Below, in pieces: positions 28,101-35,313 of a stretch of 64,000 nt of DNA. Source of the stretch: Lytechinus pictus. Its lineage: Eukaryota; Echinodermata; Echinoidea; Temnopleuroida; Toxopneustidae. Both the position numbers and the translations under genes were made by a program. The stretch spans positions 64,379,420 to 64,443,419 of the forward strand of contig NC_087247.1 in the NCBI RefSeq assembly GCF_037042905.1, written 5' to 3'. The notes under the pieces were generated by a model. It worked only from the letters and a program-made list of their open reading frames with translations. It had not been told where the DNA came from and did not search any database. Every line of letters starts with the position of its first letter. Positions within the stretch are counted from its first letter, which is position 1.

Positions 28101-31100
28101 CGTGCAGCGTTGAGCCACCACCCCCAGGCCAATAATGAATGAGTCAGACATTGTGGTGGTGTCATGCATGGATGACCCATTATATAACCCTTATTCCCAC
28201 CACATTGTTTTCAACTTTGAAAAAAAATATTACTTTTTAGAGGGAAAAATATGAATTTCATCCAAAAAAGTAAAAAAGGGTGTGAAATAGATCAGTGCTT
28301 TTTACCTGCACACGTCTTTAGATATAATAAAGAAATAAGAACAATATTGATAGTCCAGGTATGGATTCTCATTCTTGTCATAGTCTTTTACATGATGGAT
28401 GCATAAGAAATGTGTGGATGTGAAAATACCGCATTAAGTTCGGACTGGGGTAATTTGTGCCAGCCAACATGGGGCAAGTTGAGCCATGGTAATTCTTATG
28501 GTAATGTATAAAAAACAAAAAACAAACCTTAAAAAGCCATTGATATGCAGACAGAAAGGAGCAAATTCACATGACAGTTCTTTTACTTTTAGAGGATGTT
28601 AGTATTTATAGAGAATTAGCAAGTGAAAAGACTTTAAATAAAAATTGACATGCTGGTTCTTCCTGCATACATTTTGTACATAGTTTTTGTGGCTCAACTT
28701 ACCCCAGAAGGTGGCACAACTTACCCCATAGATGGGGCAAGTTGAGCCATTTGACATGGTTTTTTTTTTCAAAGGTCACAGTGACTTTCAGTGTGGGGGT
28801 AGAAAGTTATATATAGATCTATGAAAAATATTTCCCAAGAATCAAATTTAAAGGCAAGGTACTTAATACTACAATATTATTAGTCATATCAATTCTAGCA
28901 TGCAAAATGCAAAAAGTGTCACAACTTACCCCGCCTTCCCCTATTCTATTAAACTAATATTCTAATATTCTAACCTTTAAGAAAGTAGTTTGTATTTAGA
29001 TTACTAAATAAATCCTTTAAACAATGCATCGTTTATTTTTTTCAGACCAAATCTTGCAAATACTCGACTTTTATTTGCAAATATTCCAGTGCACTGGACC
29101 TAATCAGCATTAAATGTATCACAACACACACACATCTAATGTGATATTTTTGTAAGAATAGAATATGTAAACAGTGTACTAGTATCTAAGCTTCTTGCTC
29201 TGTGTAACTGTAGCTCATTTGTTTTGAATATATAGTGCAAGCAGAAATCAATCAGTCATGAGTAATATATTCAATTTTGCTTATTGATGCTACATGGACC
29301 AAATACTGATCAAATTTTCATTAATAAAACAAATATGGTATTCACTGTATCATTCACTGTAACCACCTTTTATGGTATTTCTTTTTGTCCATGTTTATTC
29401 TTGAATGTGTGCAGATGCTGTGGTCAGCTGATCTAGGGATGAATACAGTTCATGTAGATGATGTATGCCAAGCTATCTGGCATGTTGCTAATAAGGCTGA
29501 GAATGGTGAAGTCTTTAATGTAGTGGACAAGTCATCTACAAGTAAGAGTTATTCTATTATGATCATGAGCCATTATTGTGGTAAATCATTCACTATGAGG
29601 AAATAGAAATGTATTGGGCAAAAAAGTATGAATTATGTGATATTTGATAGTAGTATGCTAAGAGGAAGGATGAGCAAAGTGATATGAGAATTTAATACAA
29701 GGTTATAAAATTATGCTATTCATGACACTTTTTATATCCATACTGAATTCCCATATTGATTTCCTTGTTGTAGAATTCTTCCATATATCTACAGAATCCT
29801 TGCATGTATCTTCTACATTTTGTTGATCAGTAATGTAAGTTTGTAAGGCTATATTTAATGTTTGGTGAAGAAATGCCCTCACAGTCCTAGATCCCATTTG
29901 TCAAAATACAATATATTACACAATGTTCTGCTTTTGATTGAATATCAACATCAATTTTAAATGATCATTTTTGTGAAACTTGTTTCAGATATTAGGAAAG
30001 TTGTTAAAGATCTAACCCAGAACTTCTTTTGGAACTTTTGGCTTTTTATCTCCATTTAAATTACTCCACAGAGTTTATAGCTTTACTCTGTAGTGCTATT
30101 GTTGCATACGAATCGAGTGGGAATTATTTATTGAAGCCACATTCCTCTTTTCTTGTTTCTGTTTATACAGCACAAGGTGTGATCTCAGATCTTGTTTGTC
30201 AAATCTTTGATATCAAGTTTGGATTCTTGGGAACAGCTCTTACTAAGATTGCTGAAGTAAGCTTATCTTCGTTTCAATCTGACTCAAAAGACATATATTT
30301 CCAAGCACTTATATATTATTGAATGGCCTTGAAGGATATATTGTATACATCCCAAAGTAGTCTCATATTGCCCAGAGCCATGATGATTGGGTCTTCTGAG
30401 GGAAATGTGGTAACTCCTCAATATTAGTGCCAGTCAATATCATTATACCTACAGCAGTATAATGTGAAATTCAGGCTATCATTGTAGTAACACAACAAAG
30501 GTCAAAGGTCACTTAGGGTCAATGAACTTTGGCCATATTGTTTTTTTAAAGGAATTGTCATCATAACTTTGAAATTTTATGGATCTAGTTCATGAAACTT
30601 GGACAAGAGAGCAATCAAGTATCCTTGAACATCCTGTGCTAGTTTCAGGTCACATGACCAAGGTCAAAGGTCATCTAGGGTCAACAAACGTTGGTAATGT
30701 TAGGGGTATTCGTGGAATTTTCATCATAACTTTAAAAGTCTATGGATCTAGTTCATGAAACTTGGACATAAGAGCAGCAATGTACCCCTGAATACCCTTT
30801 GTGCATTTCAGGAACATTGCCAAAATCAAAGGTCATTTAAAGGTCAATGAACTCTGGCCGTGTTGGGAGTATGTGTTAAATTGGCATCAAAACTTAGGAA
30901 GTTTATGGATCTAGCTCATGAAACATCGACATAAGGGTAATCAAGTATGAATGATTGTTTTGCACAAGTCGTAGGTCACATGATCATGGTCAAAGTTAAT
31001 TTTGGGTCAATGGACATTATATTTTATTATCATATTAGTGTTTTCTTCTGTGAATGATTATTCATTAGCTGTTTTCAAAGGAAGCATTGCTGCTATATCG

Positions 31101-34100
31101 AATTGCGTAATGCAGACGAGACTGCCAGAGGCGTTCCACTTGTTTTAAGTCAAGCATGGTTGATTATTGGTGTTCAAACTCTTGTCCATACTCCTCAAAG
31201 AAAATTTAAATATTTGGATGAAACTTTCTGTCATAATTAACATCCTGTGGTTCATAAACAAAAGAATTGTACCCCCCCCCATAATTGATTCTTACAGGTA
31301 TATTTGAATGTTTATTGTTCTCATTGTGTGTCCATGTGTGATTGTAGTATCTCTTTCTTTCATTTGTTGCTATGTAGTTGAGTAACAAGGACATAGCTGA
31401 ATTTTGCAATGATAAACATACTGAACCTTGGTCAGAAGCATGTAAACTGGATAAGATAGAACACACACCACTCAGCCCATATCTAGATGCGGTATGTATA
31501 TCTGCTCTATTCTTTAGCTGCTGATACATACAGCATTTGCTCCTGTAATTGTTTATTTTTGTCTCACCTGCATAGCAGAGTGAGACTAGAGGCGCCGCTT
31601 TTCCGACGGTGACGGCGTCAACATCAAATCTTAACCGAAGGTTAAGTTTTTGAAATGACAGCAAAACTTAGAAAGTATATGGACCTAGTTCATGAAACTT
31701 GGACATAAGTTTAATCAAGTATTACTGATTATCCTGCCTGAGTTTCAGGTCACATGACTAAAGTCAAAGGTCATTTAGGGTCAATGAACTTAGACCATAT
31801 TGGGGGAATCAACATCAAAATCTTAACCTGTGGTTAAGTTTTTGAAATTTTGTCATAACTTCAAAAGTATGTGGACCCAGTTCATCAAGTATTACTGAAC
31901 ATCCTGACTGAGTATCAAGTCACATGACCAAGGTCAAAGGTCCTTTAGGGTCAATGAACTTTGACCAAGTTAGGGGTATTTGTTGAATTACCATCATAAC
32001 TTTGAAAGTTTGTGGATCTGAGTCATAAAACTTGGACATAATAGTAATCAAGTATCACTGAACATCCTGTGCGAGTGTCAGGTCACATGACCAAGATCAA
32101 AGGTCATATAAGGTCAATGAACTTTGGCCATGTGGGGGTATTTGTTGAATAACCATCATAACTCTGAAAGTGTACAATCAGTCTGCAAGCCCCTGTGTTA
32201 ATGAGCAAATGAGCAAGATTTATCCAAGTCCTCTCGTGGCTGAATTCATGTCCCTGCAAAATCTCGTGAATTGCGAGACTTTCTTTCTCAAAGAATTTAA
32301 CCACTTTCTCCTTGAGCAATATTGATTATTTTTGTACCATGGGAAAGAGTAAATGTTACTCTTTTATATGGGTTATATCTTTTGAATAAAATATTTTGAT
32401 AAATAAGTGAATTTTTGACCTGAAAAGATGCCTCAAACAGAATTTTCTTCCTCTGTTTTCACTTGCAAATTGTGCAACATCATGTGTTTTAGGCACAAAC
32501 ATTATTTATATCATCAGAAAGCTCAAACTCCATGCTTTCTTACAATGTCACTCTTGATATATGGCATCTTTTAGATGGGTCAGCAGCCAGCTTTTTCCAC
32601 CAAAATGCAAGACGAGATTTCTGAAATTTCTGAGTAGCATGAAATCCAGAGTTCTGATTGGCTGAATACTGTTTTCAAAACAAACAGGCGCAGGTAATTT
32701 GAAGAGATTACCACATGGTGAGTGTGACCTTGCAGAGGCCCAGTGTGGGGAACATTGGAATTTGCGTGGGTGTGTGGTCTCTGTGACCAATCAGAGCTCA
32801 GTTTTCTTATTTTTGAGCTGCTAAATGTACTTGGCCTATAAAAAGCTGGCTGCTGACCCATCTAAAATACATCTTCTTATTATATCAAATTAAAGCTTAG
32901 ATCTTCAGCTTTATCATAATCTAAAAATCATTTGTGCTCAAACAGAAATGAAGTTTGAAAACAACAACTTTTGTTGCATGAAAATAATTATTTTGTTTCA
33001 TGTTTTAGATCAAAAGTTTCCCCTATATTACAAAATCCTTTTAAAAATCCAAACACATGACCTGAAAGAATGATTCTTCTTCTTTACAAAGATACCAAAA
33101 ACATGAAATTTGGTCAATATTTAGAGCAGCAATGGCCGAACAAAAAGAGGTGTTTTGGTCCGCACCAAGCTCATTAACAATGCAAAAACCCTCTAGTCAT
33201 GAATATCACTTGGATAAAAGAAGCTACTTTTTCAGGGCTTGCCGACTGACTGTGTATGGATCTAGTTAATAAAACTTGGACATAAGAGTAATCAAGTATC
33301 ACTGAACGTCTCGTTCGAGTTTCAGGTCACATGACCAAAGTCAAAGGTCATTTAAGGTCAATCAACTTTGGCCATGTTGGAGATAATTATGAAATGTGGA
33401 CATAGGGGTATCACTGACAAGTCTAAGGTCATATGAACAAGGTCAAATATCATTTAGGGTCAATGAACGTAGCATTGTATCATTATATGAATGGCGTTTT
33501 TTGTAAATAATTATTTTATAGTAGTTTTCAAAATCAGCACTGCTGCTTTCGCTCCACTTGTTTTTTGTTGCTTTGCTTCCTATGTCTAATGGACAGTGGC
33601 ACAATACAGATTTCTTAATTGTCACTTCAAAAAAATTAATTGTGAACCCCTGGCTTGGTATAGGTGGTCTAGAAAATACTGATACTGAAACATGCCAACA
33701 TTTTCTATTTTGTGGACATATATTTTAAAAATCTCACTTCAACTTTTTTGATTAACCTTAATTCATCTCTCAAAGTATATGGTTGAACACAAATGCAAAG
33801 ATGCGCCTTTTATGAGTCTTTTTAAAGATAAGTTAAATAGGCTTCAATTTCTGATTTTGGTTCAGTGTTTCCCACTAGTTTAACATACCATACCATTCAT
33901 AGAGTACACACTGGACTATATTTTGCATCTCTTTGATTTGTTTGTACCTCAGGAACTTCTTTATCACAAACATATGTTGCTGGATGGTAGTAAGTTAGAG
34001 GCAACGGGCTTTACTCACCACAGACCAAAAATAACCAAGCAAGCTTTACAAGAGGTAAGAGTTGTAGTTAATCATTTCATCTCTGTGAACAGGGAATGCT

Positions 34101-35313
34101 TGACTGACCTTACACTTTCAGTTTCAGTTTATTTCCATAATTCACATATATATATACAAACATTTTACATTGATCAGTTCAAATTATTTGATAATCAATA
34201 TTTATTATCTCTCCAGCTAATGTTGTAATCGTGTTTGCAAATCTTTAGGTCAGAGAGAAATTGCCTGTGTTTCATGGACTAATACCTTGGTCACATTTGT
34301 TCTACGGCGGCCGTACGGCGAGTCGAAAACAGCCATTTTATTAATTTTAATTCAAACCACCTGTATGAAGTTGGACAAAAAAATGTTAAAACGGCTGTTT
34401 TCGACTCGCCGTACGGCTGCCGTAGAGCAAATGTGACCAAGGTATAAGTAGTCAGTCATATATATTTATGATTGAAAATTAATAATAGCATGCTACCATA
34501 ACATTAAGGCATGGTGAACAACACATCTTGATTATTTTTTGCTTGTTTAGATAGTTAAAGGTCAAGTTCACCCCAGAAAAATGTTGAATTGAATCAATAG
34601 AGAAATTCCAACAAGCATAATGCTGAAAATTTCATCATCGGATATAAAATTTGTCACAAAAGAGTTATATGCACAACTCAGTGACATGCAAATGAGAGAG
34701 TCGATGATGACCCTCACCGTTTCTTTTTTTTTTTAAATAATACAATAATTCAATTTTTACAAATTTGACAATAAGGACCAACTTAACTGAATCATTAAAT
34801 GTTAAAACAATGGTAGTTTGAAATATTCAGCAAGGAATAAAATTTCTTCACATGACAATGAGGAGAAAATTATAATATTTTCTATTTTATATAATAAAAT
34901 ACAAAAGGAATAGTGAGTGGGTGATGTCATCAGTCTCCTGATTTGCATACCGACAAGGATGTGCATATAACTGTCTTGTGAAATTAGGGGAAATTTGAAA
35001 ATGTCATAACTTTCTCATTTTACATCCGATTTTGATGAAATTTTCAATGTTGTGCTTGTTGGATTTTTTTCTCTTTTTATTAAAATCAACTTTTTGTTGG
35101 GGTGGACTTTTCCTTTAACATTTACCTCTTAATTTAAATCATATATTTGTTGTATTTTTTTTATTGATACAGGAAACTAAGAATGCAGTGACTTTGTGAC
35201 CAATGCATGTAAACATGTTCTTTGATGTTTTTTTTTTAATTATTATTCTCACTCAGATGGTGGATGACTTTGTCAAGATTGGCGTATTTCCCAAGTCTTT
35301 GGTGCCGAGCTGA
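5882..35313 (+). CDS. Extended SDR, NAD-dependent epimerase/dehydratase family (5' incomplete)
   Basis: Thirteen exons join without any phase conflict into 356 codons ending at TGA 35311-35313. Visible residues, numbered from the split Gly at 5882: Rossmann GCGFIG at 1-6; an acidic VAD at about 24-26 where NAD-binding folds bind ribose; NLAAET at 75-80; LSTGQVY at 115-121; RPAIVYGLGD at about 165-174; TVHVDDV, typical of sugar-nucleotide epimerases; and a C-terminal helical region. The length and motif order fit extended SDRs, usually cytosolic oxidoreductases acting on sugar nucleotides or sterols; the substrate cannot be told. The canonical YxxxK is not where expected: the aligned stretch reads WTGIAKCK (138-145), with no Tyr four residues before the Lys. 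The only formal YxxxK is YSSDK (121-125), at the position of the usual VYG motif. The start codon and first beta strand (about 10-20 residues) are missing, either upstream of the window or in an unrecognised short exon. Introns reach about 7 kb through repeat insertions. Confidence 0.88.
6184..6292. repeat. Homopolymer and short tandem repeats
   Basis: A C run of about 12 is followed by an A run, AAT/AATA repeats, GACA repeats and CATA repeats. This is simple sequence inside the first recognised intron of gene 1. Confidence 0.9.
7093..7134. repeat. (ATCT)n microsatellite
   Basis: About ten uninterrupted ATCT units. A CAATAAACCA stretch just before it suggests it may be the tail of an older retroelement insertion. 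Confidence 0.95.
8278..9259. mobile_element. Element with GGGGTTAGTTGGAA termini
   Basis: The left end GGTTGGGGTTAGTTGGAA is mirrored at the right end as TTCCAACTAACCCCAATC. Sub-terminal copies of the same motif recur inside (GGGGTTAGTTGGAACA at about 8664, CCAACTTACCCCATACCATG at about 9018). This pattern of repeated sub-terminal motifs is typical of non-autonomous DNA transposons. There is no transposase. A target duplication could not be fixed. Confidence 0.6.
8851..8978. repeat. Long near-perfect hairpin
   Basis: Two arms of about 50 nt (CATGTGTATAGAAAACATAA... and its complement) surround a loop of roughly 13 nt near 8913-8927. The right arm has a short 7-nt insertion near its end. It sits inside the 8278-9259 element. 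If transcribed within the gene 1 intron it would form a long double-stranded stem. Confidence 0.85.
9600..9860. repeat. GC-rich block with a ~108-bp tandem duplication
   Basis: The text TATAGAGGGAATATGAAGC occurs at about 9676 and again at about 9784. Each copy is followed by AGCT-rich text and GGTGCTCGCRCTGGACAAT. Composition is much richer in GC than the flanks, suggesting inserted material. No coding frame is supported. Confidence 0.7.
10248..10780. mobile_element. MITE family B, copy 1
   Basis: Left end AAAGGGATGCTCCGGGTTGA, right end a decayed complement (CAGCCTGGAGTATCCCT). Internally palindromic, with GCAAAATGTTGAAAATTTTA at one side and its inverse at the other. The intact relative at 50347-51085 is TTAA-flanked; here the flank is degraded. 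Confidence 0.7.
11127..11183 (+). CDS. Gene 1 exon b
   Basis: Nineteen codons (IRVADKTPPQMAWMNEKHK) between the acceptor CCTTGACTAG and the donor AAG|GTGAGA, phase 0 at both ends. It carries the second beta strand with the acidic VAD that normally binds the adenosine ribose of NAD. Confidence 0.9.
11184..12944. other. Gene 1 intron, mostly unique AT-rich
   Basis: No exon recognised. Notable are CA/CCCA-rich simple sequence near 12270-12295, a G run at about 12387-12408, and A runs near 12540. Confidence 0.5.
12945..13367. mobile_element. TA-flanked foldback MITE
   Basis: Terminal inverted repeats GGTGGTTTCAGACCGCCTCG and its near complement (GAGGCGGTTTGAAACCACC) are bounded by TA at 12943-12944 and 13368-13369. 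A TA duplication is typical of Tc1/mariner-type and PIF-unlike small elements. The interior holds repeated TACTCGC/GGGAACTT-like text but no transposase. Confidence 0.75.
13476..13613. mobile_element. Small foldback MITE
   Basis: Left text GGTCCTATAACGTGAAGCTT, then AGCAATTGATCGTG, is mirrored by CAATCAATCGCTAAGTTTAT then GTTATAAGGCCC. This gives a hairpin of about 138 bp with arms near 40 bp and several mismatches. Confidence 0.6.
14500..15070. other. Island of higher GC in an intron, unexplained
   Basis: This block has more CpG than the flanks (ACGGTCGAAGCGATC, TCACCCCACTG). It includes an open stretch at 14867-15067 ending near a GTAAGA. It does not fit gene 1: exons b and c join in phase without it. 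It may be old transposon sequence or an unrelated exon; I cannot tell. Confidence 0.35.
15777..15825 (+). CDS. Gene 1 exon c
   Basis: Forty-nine bases after the acceptor TATTACAG, encoding EAIESVDFVSANLINP plus the first base of a Gly codon, with donor CCAG|GTACGT. The ANLINP text is the third strand and turn of the fold. Confidence 0.88.
16219..16310 (+). CDS. Gene 1 exon d: NLAAET motif
   Basis: Ninety-two bases after TTTTCTAG, finishing the split Gly codon and ending at GTG|GTGAGT in phase 0. It encodes YDIVVNLAAETQYGRADV, the conserved strand-4 region of extended SDRs (usually NxAA). The large GGTCA element begins only about 85 bp past its donor. Confidence 0.92.
17180..21900 (+). repeat. 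Higher-order tandem array, 949-bp period
   Basis: A distinctive GGTCAACGGTCATTTAAGG variant recurs with GTCAACGGTC starting at 17551, 18484, 19433, 20382 and 21876. Spacings are 933, 949, 949 and 1494. The 16-bp shortfall in the first is a missing duplication of AAGTCATTTAAGGTCA. Subtracting the 545 bp of the MITE plus its TTAA duplication from 1494 gives exactly 949. Each period holds six subunits of about 158 bp in a fixed order. Copies look almost identical by eye, implying recent amplification or an assembly artefact. Confidence 0.9.
21031..21571. mobile_element. TTAA-flanked piggyBac-like MITE
   Basis: It starts CCACTTGACTGC and ends GCGCAGTCAAGTGG, with TTAA at 21027-21030 and 21572-21575. 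Removing it with one TTAA restores the host satellite unit exactly (CATTTAA|GGTCAATG), giving the 949-bp period. The right sub-terminal region has two copies of CACGTAATATTACGTG, a perfect 16-bp palindrome. No transposase is present. TTAA targeting is the piggyBac hallmark; the family itself is not identified. Confidence 0.9.
23535..23648 (+). CDS. Gene 1 exon e: LSTGQVY motif
   Basis: Thirty-eight codons in phase 0 between the acceptor TTGGTAG and the donor AAG|GTAGGC. It encodes the helix leading to KKYIELSTGQVYSSDK. The Ser/Thr of LST corresponds to the catalytic Ser/Thr of extended SDRs. Confidence 0.92.
24340..24870 (-). repeat. Dispersed repeat F, copy 2 (inverted)
   Basis: A diverged inverted copy of 4305-4905. 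For example ATGACGGTTTGGCATTCGCA near 24672 and GCAGCTGTTGTTTGCTCTGC near 24703 are complements of text at 4440-4500. It lies between gene 1 exons e and f. Confidence 0.55.
25139..25174. repeat. (TA)n microsatellite
   Basis: About 17 TA units, 60 bp before the acceptor of gene 1 exon f. Confidence 0.95.
25235..25329 (+). CDS. Gene 1 exon f: catalytic Lys region
   Basis: Ninety-five bases after the acceptor TGATTTCAG, ending GATGG|GTAAGT in phase 2. It encodes a Ser/Lys-rich linker and PWTGIAKCKLQVEEELKKID. CKLQVEEEL aligns with the SKLxxE helix of extended SDRs, but the Tyr expected four residues before the Lys is Ile. Confidence 0.92.
25714..25775 (+). CDS. Gene 1 exon g: RPAIVYGLGD motif
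   Basis: Sixty-two bases after ATCCTACAG. It completes a Gly codon, encodes LNYCVLRPAIVYGLGDKYGL, and ends TTGA|GTGAGT in phase 1. LRPxxVYGxGD is highly characteristic of the epimerase/dehydratase family. Confidence 0.94.
26076..26128 (+). CDS. Gene 1 exon h
   Basis: Fifty-three bases after TTTTACAG, completing a Thr codon and encoding PRLIIGAVYRQLGEKME, with donor GAG|GTGAGA in phase 0. This is the helix after the RPxxVYG loop. Confidence 0.9.
26129..29414. other. Gene 1 intron h-i: diverged repeats
   Basis: No exon seen. Text such as AAATTGAGCTCCAAATGG, GGGAATAAATATCA and TGATATAACGATTG near 26840-26930 recurs near 27310-27400 and in part near 27810, a diverged tandem triplication of about 480 bp. 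At 27501-27551 is a fragment of the GCGCT SINE tail (TTTATATAGCGCTTTTTCC). Confidence 0.55.
28448..28943. mobile_element. Element with TGGGGCAAGTTGAGCC repeats
   Basis: The motif ATGGGGCAAGTTGAGCCAT occurs at about 28470 and again at about 28731, with complements GGCTCAACTTACCCCAGAAG at about 28691 and ACAACTTACCCCGCC near the right end. Inverted, repeated termini resemble the 8278-9259 element in design and in the GGGGTAAGTTG core, so the two may be distant relatives. Confidence 0.5.
29415..29541 (+). CDS. Gene 1 exon i: HVDDV motif
   Basis: One hundred twenty-seven bases after TGTGTGCAG, encoding MLWSADLGMNTVHVDDVCQA and the following helix and strand (NGEVFNVVD), with donor ACAA|GTAAGA in phase 1. 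VHVDDV is the conserved substrate-domain motif of the family. Confidence 0.94.
30171..30256 (+). CDS. Gene 1 exon j
   Basis: Eighty-six bases after TTTATACAG. They complete a Thr codon and encode a helix and FDIKFGFLG, ending GAA|GTAAGC in phase 0. The competing acceptor TTTCAG at about 29988 is not needed to keep the frame. Confidence 0.9.
30490..31146 (+). mobile_element. GGTCA element copy E2, 5'-truncated
   Basis: It begins inside a repeat unit (CAAAGGTCAAAGGTCACTTA) and ends with the standard tail (CGTAATGCAGACGAGACTGC then CAGAGGCGTTCCACTTG). It carries about four units in the intron between exons j and k. A direct repeat AGGTCA-A-AGGTCA lies at 30499-30511. Confidence 0.75.
31378..31491 (+). 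CDS. Gene 1 exon k
   Basis: Thirty-eight codons after TGCTATGTAG with donor GCG|GTATGT, phase 0 at both ends. It encodes the C-terminal substrate-side region (EPWSEACKLDKI, then TPLSPYLDA). A GGTCA element begins about 65 bp past the donor and another ends about 230 bp before the acceptor. Confidence 0.9.
31554..33560 (+). mobile_element. GGTCA element copy E3, interrupted
   Basis: The head TTTTTGTCTCACCTGCATAG is intact at 31556, followed by CAGAGTGAGAC, CGGCGTCAACATC and tandem units. A foreign insertion at 32175-33252 splits one unit, after which units resume. The tail is diverged (CAGCACTGCTGCTTTCGCTC then CACTTG). It lies in the intron between exons k and l. Confidence 0.75.
32175..33252. 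mobile_element. DNA element nested in E3
   Basis: Left end CAATCAGTCTGCAAGCCC; the complement of the right end reads CAGTCAGTCGGCAAGCCC, with 16 of 18 positions matching. The flanking host text rejoins as AAGTGTATGGATCTAG with a 4-5 bp duplication (TGTA/GTGTA). An internal hairpin pairs TTTTAGATGGGTCAGCAGCC near 32568 with GGCTGCTGACCCATCTAAAA near 32848. No transposase frame was recognised. Confidence 0.75.
33953..34054 (+). CDS. Gene 1 exon l
   Basis: Thirty-four codons after GTACCTCAG with donor GAG|GTAAGA, phase 0. It encodes ELLYHKHMLLDGSKLEATGF followed by a basic stretch. GSKLEATGF resembles the late NxKxxxxGF segment near the end of extended SDRs. Confidence 0.92.
34285..34442. mobile_element. 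TA-flanked foldback MITE, about 158 bp
   Basis: Near-perfect arms (CCTTGGTCACATTTGTTCTA, CGGCGGCCGTACGGCGAGTC and the complements) surround a short AT loop. TA lies at 34283-34284 and 34443-34444. Arms are about 58 bp, GC-rich against an AT background. It is in the last large intron of gene 1. Confidence 0.85.
34559..35114. mobile_element. MITE family A, copy 3
   Basis: Bounded by TTAA at 34555-34558 and 35115-35118. Left end AGGTCAAGTTCACCCC, right end GGGGTGGACTTTTCCT. It lies about 140 bp upstream of the terminal exon of gene 1. Confidence 0.85.
35257..35313 (+). CDS. Gene 1 terminal exon m
   Basis: After the acceptor TCACTCAG, 18 codons (MVDDFVKIGVFPKSLVPS) and the stop TGA at 35311-35313. 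Phase 0 agrees with the previous exon. Confidence 0.92.
   Translation: MVDDFVKIGVFPKSLVPS

Noticed and set aside
29988..30040. Alternative acceptor TTTCAG before exon j
   Set aside because: It opens a frame that soon departs from the family pattern. The acceptor at 30170 gives the expected TQGVISDLV text in phase.
31206..31664. 152-residue minus-strand frame
   Set aside because: It overlaps gene 1 exon k antisense and the head of a GGTCA element, and has no homology-like pattern.
32548..32861. Two overlapping minus-strand frames
   Set aside because: They lie in the hairpin part of the nested element at 32175-33252 and show no protein-like features.
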